Positions 33,264 through 43,392 of a stretch of 44,443 nucleotides of DNA are shown in pieces. Origin of the DNA: an uncultured Blautia sp. GTDB lineage: Bacteria > Bacillota > Clostridia > Lachnospirales > Lachnospiraceae. A program made the translations under genes and the position numbers. The notes beneath the pieces are model-generated. The model worked only from the letters and a program-made list of their open reading frames with translations. It was not told the DNA's origin and did no database searches. Each line of letters begins with the position of its first letter. Positions within the stretch are counted from its first letter, which is position 1. The DNA lies in NCBI GenBank assembly GCA_900542045.1, contig UQMI01000027.1, positions 1-44,443 of the forward strand, read 5' to 3'.

Positions 33264-33332
33264 GTGACTGGTAAGCAGAACGTTTTGTCAGAGGCAAGTA
33301 TTTCATGACGCAATGCCGGAAGTCTGGCAGTA

Positions 33333-34508
33333 TCAGGCGTTTAAGGCTACTTCATTGGCGGTCCAGATGGCATCCATGATATTTGCCGCCACTTCGGAAT
33401 CGCCTACATTGTACAGGTTTTCCACTTCTCCGTATAATTCTTTGAAAAGCTGATTGTTTGCCGTGAATCCAATGGCTGCCACTACCGTATCTGCGGGAAT
33501 GGTGGTCTGCCGGAAATTCCGGTCGATCAGCACAGCGCCTTCTTCATTGACGGAAAGAACAGAAGATTTGGTGATCTTTTTTACTCCGGCCTGGGTCATC
33601 AGATCCAGAAGCATGATCTTATTCATATGAGGCACCGGCTTTCCGGAAGTAAGTACGTCATCCAGCATTTCTACCACAGTAACATCCTTGCCCATCTGAG
33701 CCAGCCAGAGCGCTGTCTCACAGCCTACCAGGCCGCCTCCGGACATGACAACTTTCTGTCCGCATTCTTTCCGGCCCATCAGCACATCAATGGCGCTGAT
33801 TACCTTGCCGCAGGGATCCGGTACCGGAAGTGCTTTGATGGTGGAACCGGCGGCAATGATGGTCACATCTGCTTTGGCTTCTTTTACCATGTCCGCAGTT
33901 ACCTTTGTATTCATATGTACCTGTATACCCAGGATTTCCATCTGATTCCGATAATAATCCAACAGACGGCGGTCATCAAATTTGAAGTCCGGAACAGCGC
34001 CGGGGATAATGTTTCTGCCCAGCTGATCAGATGCCTCATACAGGCTGACATCGTAGCCTCTGAGCCGCAGGACTCTGGCTGCTTCCAGACCTTCTTCCAG
34101 ATCACGTCCTTTTTCCACATAATCCTCATCTTCCAGGCCGCCCTGGTTCCAGTCTTTGATACAACTCTTGATAGAGTAACGCAGGCAGACCGGGAAATCC
34201 GGGCTGGTATATTCTTTAATGGTTTTTACGATCTCACAGGGAAGCGTCAGACGGCCGTTCAGATCGCCGCCGAATTTATCGGTACGGTGATTAAACATGG
34301 CGATGGTAAACTGATCCAGGAGGTAGCCTTCATGGACTGCGTGGATTTCTACGCCGTCGAAGCCGGCGCGTCTGGCGATGGCTGCGCCTTCACCGAATTT
34401 GCGGATACAGAATTCCACTTCTTCCGTAGTCATTTCCCGGCAGGTAACAGAAGGATCCCAGTAATTGGGAACTGCAGATGCGGAAACCAGAGGTTTGGTG
34501 GCCATATG
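33333..34508 (-). pseudogene. Old Yellow Enzyme/2-enoate reductase-type flavoenzyme, truncated and internally deleted
   Basis: Family members (NADH:flavin oxidoreductases such as 2-enoate reductase, FadH and BaiCD-like enzymes) are about 640-680 residues: FMN barrel, [4Fe-4S] site, then an FAD/NAD domain. Here about 390 related residues remain. The N-terminal part of the barrel, including the start, is missing; similarity begins at SASAVPNYWDPSV and includes ARRAGFDGVEIHAVHEGYLL. After GRDLEEGLEAA (junction near 34060-34100) the sequence jumps straight into the FAD domain (VLRLRGYDVSLYEASDQLG). This removes the end of the barrel and the whole Cys cluster. The second domain (VVMSGGGLVGCETALWLAQMG) is intact. 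The frame is open up to 34547, but the extra residues overlap the TetR start and do not look like family sequence. A deletion relict, probably inactive. Confidence 0.8.
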
Positions 34509-34536
34509 CGGGGAAAGAGAAAGGAGAGCCCATGAT

Positions 34537-35130
34537 ATGGAACCCACGCAGATCCGAAAAGAGCGGCGGCAGACCCAGATACGCGACAGTATTTTTAATC
34601 ACGCGATAAAACTGGCAGATCAGTATGGATACGAAAATGTGACTGTGCGGATGATCTGCAGCGAGGCAGGCATTTCTATCGGGATGTTTTACAGAAATTT
34701 CGATTCCAAAGGGGATGTGCTGTTATATTTTTACGAACATGCGGTACAGGCTTATGAGGAAACTTTACGTGAAACACTGATTAATTATCCGGCTCGGGAA
34801 AGGCTGATTCGGTTTTATGTTTGGATCACGGATTTTACTTCCAATCTGGGTCTGGAATTTGTGAAGTGTTTTTTCAGTACGCACAGAAAAGCGCAGAAAT
34901 CGGATTTCCTGGATAACCAGGTGGCGGTTTTGGGAACGGAGCTTCTGGATAACGCGGTGAACAGAGGAGAGCTGAAATTGTCTTCCGGCCGTTCAGCTCT
35001 TGCAGTGACCCATGATATTCTGATCATAGTAAAAGGAATACTGTTTGACTGGTGTATTTCCAGTGAAACGTATGATCTGGCCGGATATACACAGGTATAT
35101 CTGGATCGTGTGGTGGACAGCCTGTTATAA
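34537..35130 (+). CDS. TetR/AcrR-family transcriptional regulator
   Basis: A 197-residue repressor-type regulator. The N-terminal DNA-binding helices are RDSIFNHAIKLADQYGYENV followed by TVRMICSEAGISIGMFYRNF (about 38-57), the TetR helix-turn-helix. The C-terminal ligand-binding half is helical and diverged, so no inducer can be proposed. The ATG at 34537 (MEPTQIRKERR) has AAGGAG ten bases upstream; the frame is also open to an ATG at 34465 inside the opposing relict, but without a ribosome site. It is divergent from the flavoenzyme relict, which was probably its original target before that gene lost its 5' end. Confidence 0.85.
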   Translation: MEPTQIRKERRQTQIRDSIFNHAIKLADQYGYENVTVRMICSEAGISIGMFYRNFDSKGDVLLYFYEHAVQAYEETLRETLINYPARERLIRFYVWITDFTSNLGLEFVKCFFSTHRKAQKSDFLDNQVAVLGTELLDNAVNRGELKLSSGRSALAVTHDILIIVKGILFDWCISSETYDLAGYTQVYLDRVVDSLL

Positions 35131-35160
35131 AGGGCAGGCAGAAAAACGGAATAAAAAATG

Positions 35161-35193
35161 ATGCCCTGGGATATATGCCCGGGGTATTTTTTT
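35161..35193 (+). terminator. Intrinsic terminator after the TetR gene
   Basis: ATGCCCTGGG (35161-35170) pairs with CCCGGGGTAT (35178-35187), including two G-T pairs, followed by a T-run. The T-run overlaps the -35 of the next promoter. Confidence 0.85.
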
Positions 35194-35220
35194 GACCGCG
35201 GCACATGAATATGGTACAAT
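35192..35220 (+). promoter_or_regulatory. Promoter of the HelD-like helicase gene
   Basis: TTGACC (35192-35197) and TACAAT (35215-35220) are 17 bases apart. The leader would be about 130 bases long; no stable structure or reading frame was recognised in it. Confidence 0.7.
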
Positions 35221-35357
35221 AGTAAAACAGCGCTATTCCTGACAGAGGAGCCAGGGGTGTGAACGGGATTTCTGTGCCGGGGGATAGACAGTGACGGCGG
35301 ATTGCCGGGCATAATGACAACAGAATCATTCGCTTTGGGCAGAAAGAGAGAAGAATT

Positions 35358-37403
35358 ATGATAACGGAAAACAGAAACCAGGGAGAACTGCCATTTCTCC
35401 GGGAAGTATCTGAAAAGCTTCAGATACGGATCCAGCAGATTGATCAGTCTCTGGAGGAAGGCCAGAAAGAGATTGAGAATATGAATGATTATTACTGGGA
35501 AAGTTATACAGAGATGGACCAGTATGGTTACGAGAATTATGACAATCAGCAGGCTTTGCTGCATCAGATAAATACGAATCAGGAAAAACTCAGTCTGAAG
35601 CACCGGTTTAGGAAAATGCTGGATTCTCCGTTTTTTGGACGGGTGGATTTTTTGTTTGATGGAGAAGAGCAGGCGGAGACATTTTATATCGGTATTGGTA
35701 ATTTTGCGGAAAAGGCAGGGATGCCGCCGCTGATCTATGACTGGCGGGCTCCGGTGTGCAGCCTCTTTTATGATTATGACCAGGGACCTGCCTCTTACCA
35801 GGCGCCGGCAGGAACTATGGAGGGAGAGATTACCTCCAAATGGCAGTATAAGATAAAAAAGGGGAAACTGGTATACGCCTTTGAAAGTGATACCAAGATC
35901 GACGATGAGATCCTGAAGGAAGAACTGGGAGAACATGCAGATACCAGTCTGAAAAATATCGTTCGTACTATACAGAAGGAGCAGAATGCCATTATCCGAA
36001 ATACAAAAGACCGGATTATGGTGATCCAGGGAGTGGCAGGCAGCGGAAAAACTTCAGTGGCACTGCATCGGATCGCATATCTTTTGTATCATGACAGAGA
36101 GCATCTGAAATCATCCAATATGCTGATCCTGTCTCCCAACAGTGTATTTTCAGATTATATTTCTCATATTCTTCCGGAACTGGGAGAAGAAAATATCCAG
36201 GAAATGAGTTTTGACCTGTTTGCTTACCGGGAATTGAAGGATGTTGTCTATGACTGTGAGGACAGGTATCACCAGCTGGAGCGCATGATGGAACACTGGG
36301 ATGAGCAGGAACGGGAACGGTTCCAGAGGAAGCAGTCAGAGTATTTTCTTGGGCAGACGGAGGGATTCCTGGCGGTGCTGGAAGACAGGCTCATGGATTT
36401 CAGGTCTGTAGAGTTCCGGGGAATGAAGCTGAGTGAACAGGAAATGATCCAGCTGTTCTATTTCAAATTTCAGGATATTCCTCTGCTGGCCCGAATGGAC
36501 GCGGTGATGGAGTATTTTGCTGATGCGTATGAGACACTGAGCAACAGGGATCTTTCGGAAGAGGAGCGGCTTCTTCTGCAGGAGAAGTTTGATAAAAGCT
36601 ATCTTACAAGAGATATTTATGTGATCTATCAGTGGCTGATGGAGGAATGCGGGTATCCGGGACTGCCGGATGTCCCCTATGAGAAACGCAGACTGCGGTA
36701 TGAAGATGTATTTCCCATGCTGTACTTGAAGTATCGTCTGGTGGGAAACCGGGCTCATCAGAATATCAAACATCTGGTGATCGATGAAATGCAGGATTAC
36801 TCTTACCTGCAGTACACGATCTTAAAAGAACTGTTTTCCTGTCCCATGACCATACTGGGAGACCGGAAACAGACCATGGACGGGAAAGAACAGGATGTCT
36901 GTACTTTTCTTCCGCGTATTTTGGGGAAAAATATCCGGAAGATCGTAATGAATAAGAGTTACCGTAATACGGTGGAAATCGCGGAATATGCGAAAAAGAT
37001 ACAGGGAGGCGGCCCTTCGGAACTGCTGCAGAGGCACGGGCAGCCTGTAACCGAGCAGGTGTTTGCAGAGAAGGACGCGCTGCTGAAGGCAGTGGCGGCC
37101 CGTTGGCAGGAGGCAAATGAAAAATTTGAAACAGCGGCGCTGATCACCATGACAGAAAGAGAAGCGCAGGAAGCATACCGCGGATTAAAGGAAATGGGCC
37201 TGGAGGTCTCTTATATTGACCGGGACAGCGATAAATTTCAAAAAGGGCTGAATGTTACCACTTTTTATATGGCCAAGGGGCTGGAGTTCGATCAGGTATT
37301 TGGTGTGTTTCCGAAGGAAGAGCGGCCGCTGTCACGGCAGGCCAGATATATCTGTGCCACCCGGGCCCTTCATCAGCTTTTTATCTATCTGAAGGAAGAG
37401 TAG
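35358..37403 (+). CDS. helD: HelD-like superfamily 1 (UvrD/Rep) helicase
   Basis: A 681-residue ATPase resembling HelD, which in Firmicutes clears and recycles stalled RNA polymerase. The N-terminal coiled coil (about 10-90) precedes FFGRVDFLFDGEEQAETFYI and IYDWRAPVCSLFYDY, both diagnostic of HelD. Walker A is GVAGSGKTSVALHR (about 224-237); Walker B is HLVIDEMQDYS. Motif IV-VI segments include ILGDRKQTM, NKSYRNTVEIA and TTFYMAKGLEFDQV. RQARYICATRALHQLFIYL ends the helicase core. Length and the DWRAP motif favour HelD over UvrD or PcrA. It has its own promoter and appears monocistronic. Confidence 0.9.
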   Translation: MITENRNQGELPFLREVSEKLQIRIQQIDQSLEEGQKEIENMNDYYWESYTEMDQYGYENYDNQQALLHQINTNQEKLSLKHRFRKMLDSPFFGRVDFLFDGEEQAETFYIGIGNFAEKAGMPPLIYDWRAPVCSLFYDYDQGPASYQAPAGTMEGEITSKWQYKIKKGKLVYAFESDTKIDDEILKEELGEHADTSLKNIVRTIQKEQNAIIRNTKDRIMVIQGVAGSGKTSVALHRIAYLLYHDREHLKSSNMLILSPNSVFSDYISHILPELGEENIQEMSFDLFAYRELKDVVYDCEDRYHQLERMMEHWDEQERERFQRKQSEYFLGQTEGFLAVLEDRLMDFRSVEFRGMKLSEQEMIQLFYFKFQDIPLLARMDAVMEYFADAYETLSNRDLSEEERLLLQEKFDKSYLTRDIYVIYQWLMEECGYPGLPDVPYEKRRLRYEDVFPMLYLKYRLVGNRAHQNIKHLVIDEMQDYSYLQYTILKELFSCPMTILGDRKQTMDGKEQDVCTFLPRILGKNIRKIVMNKSYRNTVEIAEYAKKIQGGGPSELLQRHGQPVTEQVFAEKDALLKAVAARWQEANEKFETAALITMTEREAQEAYRGLKEMGLEVSYIDRDSDKFQKGLNVTTFYMAKGLEFDQVFGVFPKEERPLSRQARYICATRALHQLFIYLKEE

Positions 37404-37570
37404 AAGGTTTTGGTCCGATTTTCCTGCAACCTGCCGCAGGCAGAGAGACCTGTGCGGAAGAATCCTTTTTTTACAATATATGGCAGAGGAAGCAGGAAGT
37501 CAGTGTCAGGCAGACGGCTGCATGGATCAGCTGCCGGATGCAGGGAAAATAAAAAATGAGGGAGAAATCA

Positions 37571-38803
37571 ATGAAGCGTATTTTGCAAAAATGGAATGAG
37601 ATCAGTCTGGTAAAACGGATCATTGCCGGTCTGATCATCGGTATCATCCTGGGGCTGGCGATTCCCCAGGCTGCAGCTGTTTCGATTCTGGGAGATCTGT
37701 TTGTGGGGGCACTGCGGGCCATCGCGCCGGTGCTTGTGCTGTTTTTGGTCATGGGTTCTCTGGCCGGTCAGAAAGAAGGAAAAAAATCCAACATGAAGCG
37801 AGTTATCTTTCTGTATCTGCTGGGAACTTTTGTGGCCGGCTGTGTGGCGGTAGTGGCCAGCTTTCTGTTTCCGGTGACTCTGGAATTAGGAGATGCGGCT
37901 ACGGAAGTGACGCCGCCTGGAAATGTGACGGAGGTGATCCAGTCTCTGCTGATGAACCTGGTTTCGAATCCGGTGGATGCTCTGGCAAATGCCAACTATA
38001 TTGGAATTCTGGCCTGGGCCGTGCTTTTGGGGCTGGCACTGCGGAAAGCCTCTCCGGGAACGAAGAACGCCCTGTTCAATTTTTCTGACGCGGTATCCCA
38101 GGTGGTGCGGTGGATTATTAACTGTGCACCTTTCGGCGTTATGGGACTGGTGTTTACTACAATCTCCCAGCAGGGGATTGAAGCTCTGATCAGCTATGGG
38201 CATCTGATCGCGCTGCTGGTGGGCAGTATGCTGGTGGTGGCTCTGATCATAAATCCTCTCATTGTGCTGATCGCCATTCGGGAAAATCCGTATCCGCTGG
38301 TACTGAAATGTCTGAAAGACAGCGGGATCACAGCCTTCTTTACCAGAAGCTCAGCGGCAAATATTCCGGTGAACCTGAGACTGTGCAGGGAACTGGGGCT
38401 GGATAAGGACACGTATTCGGTATCGATTCCTCTGGGCGCGACGATTAATATGGGCGGCGCGGCTGTGACCATATCGGTTCTGTCGCTGGCGGCTGCCCAT
38501 ACTCTGGGTATTCAGGTGGATTTTGGAACGGCAGTGATTTTGTGCATTCTTTCCGCTATCAGTGCCTGCGGCGCGTCCGGTGTAGCGGGAGGCTCTCTTT
38601 TGCTGGTGCCGCTGGCCTGCAGTCTGTTTGGGATTTCCAATGATGTGGCCATGCAGGTGGTGGGCGTCGGGTTTATTGTGGGTGTGATCCAGGATTCCTG
38701 TGAAACTGCCATTAATTCGTCCACTGACGTACTGTATACGGCAGTGGCGGAGATTTCTGCCAAAAAGTCAGCGGCGCGCAGAGCAGCAAAGAGCCAAAAA
38801 TAA
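37571..38803 (+). CDS. sstT: Serine/threonine:sodium symporter (SstT)
   Basis: Imports serine and threonine with sodium across the membrane; member of the dicarboxylate/amino acid:cation symporter family. The 410 residues contain about eight to nine hydrophobic segments. [20 protein letters not shown] is the serine-rich hairpin, and [20 protein letters not shown] is the NMDGT-type substrate motif region (here NMGGAA, as in SstT). The C-terminus has [24 protein letters not shown] is 7 bases before the ATG at 37571, so it was preferred to the in-frame ATG at 37556. The 150-bp gap before it contains no clear terminator. Confidence 0.93.
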   Translation: MKRILQKWNEISLVKRIIAGLIIGIILGLAIPQAAAVSILGDLFVGALRAIAPVLVLFLVMGSLAGQKEGKKSNMKRVIFLYLLGTFVAGCVAVVASFLFPVTLELGDAATEVTPPGNVTEVIQSLLMNLVSNPVDALANANYIGILAWAVLLGLALRKASPGTKNALFNFSDAVSQVVRWIINCAPFGVMGLVFTTISQQGIEALISYGHLIALLVGSMLVVALIINPLIVLIAIRENPYPLVLKCLKDSGITAFFTRSSAANIPVNLRLCRELGLDKDTYSVSIPLGATINMGGAAVTISVLSLAAAHTLGIQVDFGTAVILCILSAISACGASGVAGGSLLLVPLACSLFGISNDVAMQVVGVGFIVGVIQDSCETAINSSTDVLYTAVAEISAKKSAARRAAKSQK

Positions 38804-38884
38804 TAACAAATGGATTCGAATTTGAAGAGACGTGAAAGGACAGAGGAGGAGGAAAATGGAGATATTACAAAAGTAAAAAAATAA

Positions 38885-38913
38885 TTGCGAATATATTTCC
38901 GAAATGTTAAAAT
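38885..38913 (+). promoter_or_regulatory. Promoter-like pair upstream of an orphan region
   Basis: TTGCGA (38885-38890) and TAAAAT (38908-38913) are 17 bases apart in an A/T-rich stretch. No established gene begins within 350 bases downstream. Confidence 0.45.
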
Positions 38914-39234
38914 ATAAAAGATTTCTTACTGCACATTTCAGGAACACCTGAAAGATGTGTATAAAGGAAAGCATGAGCAACCTGGTACATACGGCAACGG
39001 CGGCCCTTCGCCAAAGCCTTTCTGCCAGACCTGTTTTCCGGGCGTGGATGGCCGCACCCTGCAATAATCGGATGTTGTCTTATTTTCTTTTTGGGTATCA
39101 GTATTTTGAAGACAGGAAAGTCCGCAGGGGTGCGTCCGGACAGGCAGCCGGTGACAGTTCGGCGGGATTTGTGCCAGGTGCTCTTTGCTTTACCGGCTTT
39201 CTTTGTCCATGGGCGGGATAAGGGCGTTTTGCTA

Positions 39235-39264
39235 TTGACGGAAGCCGGTGGCCTGTCATATACT
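39235..39264 (+). promoter_or_regulatory. Putative uppP promoter
   Basis: TTGACG (39235-39240) and TATACT (39259-39264) are 18 bases apart, placing the start about 38 bases upstream of the uppP ATG. Confidence 0.65.
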
Positions 39265-39308
39265 AATACGAACAAGACACGAATCATCTGGGTCGGAAAG
39301 GGGAAATT

Positions 39309-40160
39309 ATGGACTTCATAGAAATATTAAAAGTAATTTTTCTGGGAATTGTGGAGGGAGTTACCGAATGGCTGCCGGTGAGCAGTACCGGACATCTGAT
39401 CCTGGTGGATGAATTTATCCATCTGAATATGAGCCAGGAATTTATGAACATGTTTCAGGTGGTGATTCAGCTGGGTGCCATTATGGCGGTGGTGGTACTT
39501 TATTGGAAGAAGCTCTGGCCGTTTTGGATCCGCGGCAGAGAGCAGAATCTGGTGGACCGTTACATAGACCGGAATAAAATGATACTCTGGTTCAAGATTG
39601 TGGTGGCCTGTCTGCCAACGATCATCATTGCGCTGCCGTTTAACGACACCATTGAAGAGAAATTCAACAATTATGTGGTGGTCTCTCTGATGCTGATCAT
39701 TTACGGTGTGCTGTTTATTGTGATTGAAAACTATAACAAGCACCGGAAACCGGTGACAGACAGTCTGGACACTCTGAAGTTTTCCACAGCCTTCTGGATC
39801 GGCTGCTTTCAGGTGCTGTCCGTGATACCCGGAACTTCCCGGTCAGGAGCCACCATCGTGGGAGGGATCCTGGTGGGAGCCTCCCGTACGGTGGCGGCGG
39901 AATTCACCTTTTTCCTGGGAATTCCCACCATGTTCGGGGCCAGCCTGCTGAAGGTGGTCAAATTCGGTTTCTCTTTTACCGGTGCGGAGATTCTGGTCCT
40001 GGTGCTGGGGACGCTGACGGCTTTTGTGGTGTCTGTGTTTGTAATCCGGTTCCTGATGGAATACATTAAGAAGCATGATTTTAAGGTGTTTGGCTGGTAC
40101 CGGATCGTGCTGGGCATCCTGGTACTGGGATATTTTGCCGGCCGGTCTTTGCTGGCATAA
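39309..40160 (+). CDS. uppP: Undecaprenyl-diphosphatase (UppP/BacA)
   Basis: Dephosphorylates undecaprenyl pyrophosphate to recycle the lipid carrier used by peptidoglycan and by the polysaccharide pathway upstream; it can confer bacitracin tolerance. The 283-residue membrane protein carries the catalytic region [14 protein letters not shown] (16-29, with Glu16 and Glu20) and the second motif [15 protein letters not shown] (about 173-187). It has the usual number of hydrophobic helices. AAAGGGG precedes the ATG. glpK follows after 18 bp, so the two may be co-transcribed although their functions are not closely related. Confidence 0.96.
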   Translation: MDFIEILKVIFLGIVEGVTEWLPVSSTGHLILVDEFIHLNMSQEFMNMFQVVIQLGAIMAVVVLYWKKLWPFWIRGREQNLVDRYIDRNKMILWFKIVVACLPTIIIALPFNDTIEEKFNNYVVVSLMLIIYGVLFIVIENYNKHRKPVTDSLDTLKFSTAFWIGCFQVLSVIPGTSRSGATIVGGILVGASRTVAAEFTFFLGIPTMFGASLLKVVKFGFSFTGAEILVLVLGTLTAFVVSVFVIRFLMEYIKKHDFKVFGWYRIVLGILVLGYFAGRSLLA

Positions 40161-41678
<1,518 letters not shown>

Positions 41679-41719
41679 ACAACAGAAGATGAGCTGACGT
41701 TCTGCTATGGAGTACAGAA

Positions 41720-41760
41720 AAACAGGCAGCCGGACGCCTTGAAAGGCGGGCTGCCTGTTT
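41720..41760. terminator. Bidirectional terminator between glpK and the carbamate kinase gene
   Basis: AAACAGGCAGC (41720-41730) pairs perfectly with GCTGCCTGTTT (41750-41760), with a further inner stem (GCCTT/AAGGC). A-rich and T-rich flanks serve both directions. Confidence 0.9.
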
Positions 41761-41775
41761 GCGGGATAAAATTCG

Positions 41776-42711
41776 TCATGATTCGACAATGATCGTACCG
41801 GTCTTGCCAAGATAACCGTCTCTGGCATGAGTGATATCTGTGATCACGGCCTTGCGTCCCTGCCCTTTCTCAATAAAGGAAATGCCGGCTTCAAATTTGG
41901 GAAGCATGGATCCGGGAGCAAACTGGTTATCTGCCATATGTTTTCTGGCTTCTGCAACGGTGACCGTATCCAGATAAACGGCGTTGGGCGTATTGTGATG
42001 CAGGCTGACCTTTTCCACACTGGTGAGGATGAGCAGCTGGCTGGCATCCAGTTCTTCCGCCAGCAGGCCGCTGGTAAGATCTTTTTCAATGACGGCGCTG
42101 GCACCCTGAAGCTCCACACCCTGCTCCAGTACCGGGATCCCGCCGCCGCCTCCGGCAATGACGATCTGACCGGCATTTACCAGAGCTCTGATGGCATCCA
42201 GTTCCACAATGCGCTGAGGTTTGGGGGCAGCCACGATCCTGCGGTAACCGCCGGGAACTTCCGCTACAAAATTGCCCTTGTCTTCTTCGGCTTCGGCTTC
42301 TTCTTTTGTGAGAAGACGTCCAATGATCTTTTCCGGTTCGGCAAAAGCATCGTCATAGGGGTCGATCACTACCTGGGTCAGAACGGTGCTGACGGTCTTA
42401 TAGATTCCTCTGGACAGAAGTTCTGCCCGGATGGCATTCTGCAGGTCATAACCGATGTAACCCTGGCTCATGGCCGAGCATACAGACATGGGAGCGTATG
42501 TGTAATCCGGATGGGATTTGCCGAATTCATTCATGGCTGTGTGGATCATGCCTACCTGAGGTGCATTGCTGTGTGAAATAACGATATTTACGCCTTCTTC
42601 CACCAGATCGGCAATGGATTTGGCAGCAATGCGGGTGGCCAGTTTCTGCTCCGGCAGAGTAGTGCCCAGGGCGCGGTGGCCCAGAGCGACAACAATCGTT
42701 TTCGTGCTCAT
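41776..42711 (-). CDS. arcC: Carbamate kinase family protein, active-site variant
   Basis: Carbamate kinases interconvert carbamoyl phosphate + ADP and carbamate + ATP, usually in arginine or purine-related catabolism. The 311 residues cover the amino-acid-kinase fold: CSAMSQGYIGYDLQNA, TQVVIDPYDDAF, VIAGGGGGIPV, VIEKDLTSGLLAEEL, LTSVEKV, FAPGSMLPKFEA and the C-terminal GKTGTII. Two usual active-site strings differ: ALGGNAL is ALGHRAL here and HGNGPQVG is HSNAPQVG. The ATG at 42711 is preferred because GAGGT lies 8 bases upstream and the family start matches (MSTKTIVVALG); the frame is open for 53 further codons. No arcA or arcB homologue adjoins it. Confidence 0.85.
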   Translation of the reverse strand: MSTKTIVVALGHRALGTTLPEQKLATRIAAKSIADLVEEGVNIVISHSNAPQVGMIHTAMNEFGKSHPDYTYAPMSVCSAMSQGYIGYDLQNAIRAELLSRGIYKTVSTVLTQVVIDPYDDAFAEPEKIIGRLLTKEEAEAEEDKGNFVAEVPGGYRRIVAAPKPQRIVELDAIRALVNAGQIVIAGGGGGIPVLEQGVELQGASAVIEKDLTSGLLAEELDASQLLILTSVEKVSLHHNTPNAVYLDTVTVAEARKHMADNQFAPGSMLPKFEAGISFIEKGQGRKAVITDITHARDGYLGKTGTIIVES

Positions 42712-42745
42712 ATTCACGTACCTCATTTCCTGAATAGAATTATAT

Positions 42746-42781
42746 GATATGCCACGAAGGATTCCATATTCGTGGGGTATC
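42746..42781 (-). promoter_or_regulatory. Hairpin in the carbamate kinase leader
   Basis: CCACGAA (42752-42758) and TTCGTGG (42769-42775) form a perfect 7-base stem that extends to 13 bases with two mismatches (GATATGCCACGAA against TTCGTGGGGTATC). It lies between the promoter and the start codon on the minus strand. Confidence 0.45.
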
Positions 42782-42804
42782 TTTACCGTTATCATAGTAG
42801 TATT

Positions 42805-42833
42805 ATTATAGGGTGTGCGGGATGAAAAATCAA
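42805..42833 (-). promoter_or_regulatory. Promoter of the carbamate kinase gene
   Basis: Read on the minus strand, TTGATT (42833-42828) and TATAAT (42810-42805) are 17 bases apart. The leader would be about 85 bases. Confidence 0.7.
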
Positions 42834-42906
42834 GCTTCAACACCAAGGAATAGATGGGAGTAAACTGCATATATCATAGGAGGGGGCATTCCGGCCTTCG
42901 GGGACA

Positions 42907-42965
42907 GGAAGCAGACTTCCAAATCTGCCATTATTGACACAGTGAATAGGTTAAGAGGAGGAAAC
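42907..42965 (+). repeat. Dispersed leader repeat, copy 4 (before the 44-residue gene)
   Basis: GGAAGCAGACTTCCAAATCTG (42907-42927; hairpin arms GGAAG and CTTCC) is followed by CCATTATTGACACAG and AGAGGAGGAAAC before the ATG at 42966. The palindrome of the other copies is decayed here (TTGAC and GTTAA only), and the spacing to the ATG is one base shorter. The first hairpin, AATCTG block and ribosome site are kept. Confidence 0.65.
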
Positions 42966-43100
42966 ATGGAAAAAATATATTTATCAGGAGACAAAAAGGA
43001 ACAGCTGAAACGGCTGCAGGAGCTGGGATTCCGGAAAAAGGACGCGGCGGCGACGGTACGCCTTCTGGAACGGAGGGTGCCGGCGGCGGAAAAATTATGA
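42966..43100 (+). CDS. Small protein, 44 residues, function unknown
   Basis: A short gene that I do not recognise. It starts MEKIYLSGDKKEQLKRLQEL and ends AAEKL: highly charged and probably helical (20 of the 44 residues are Lys, Arg, Glu or Asp), with no signal peptide or membrane segment. Support for being real comes from context. It has a near-ideal AGAGGAGGAAAC ribosome site, a leader repeat shared with true genes of this window, and a strong terminator 30 bases after its stop. It lies alone between divergent arcC and the murE-like gene. It could be a degraded gene, but the frame is neat and flanked by complete signals. Confidence 0.55.
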   Translation: MEKIYLSGDKKEQLKRLQELGFRKKDAAATVRLLERRVPAAEKL

Positions 43101-43103
43101 AGA

Positions 43104-43159
43104 TCCCGGAAAACTTCCGGGACACAGGAAAAGCCACCGGCTGCTGCCCGGTGGCTTTT
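43104..43159 (+). terminator. Tandem hairpins ending in an intrinsic terminator
   Basis: TCCCGGAA (43104-43111) and TTCCGGGA (43115-43122) form a first hairpin just after the small gene. AAAAGCCACCGG (43129-43140) and CCGGTGGCTTTT (43148-43159) form a second, perfect 12-base stem ending in T4, the terminator proper. Confidence 0.88.
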
Positions 43160-43392
43160 ATCCTAAACTTTTGAGGGGGGAGATAGAGAGTGGTCTTTCA
43201 TCTATCCGAGATTTATTATAGGCGGGAAATGTGAGGAAAGTATGTCCATTTTCTAAAAGAACAGGAAAATCCATAAACAAATTTTAAAAAAAGTATATCC
43301 AATCCGAAAAGGCAGCTTTTTTGCCGGAAGCAGACAGCGGATCTGCATCTGGCAGCGGGCGTCCGGTGCCTCTGCCGGAGTGATCACAGAAG

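Larger units (their letters stand above)
38804..39308 (+). other. 505-bp region between sstT and uppP
   Basis: No recognisable gene. It holds two promoter-like pairs (38885-38913 and 39235-39264) and a bulged hairpin (CACATTTCAGG at 38932-38942 with CCTGAAAGATGTG at 38946-38958). There is an 82-codon frame at 38973-39221 (begins MSNLVHTATAALRQ) with a weak AAAGGA site 5 bases before its ATG. The frame's composition and lack of any family feature make coding uncertain. A strand-specific RNA from the first promoter would be about 300 bases. Confidence 0.4.

Noticed and set aside
39100..39170. GGAAAGTCC-like string suggesting RNase P RNA.
   Set aside because: The flanking conserved elements (GAGGAAAGUCC context and the downstream ACAGAA and 3' pairing) are absent, and the length and ends do not fit.
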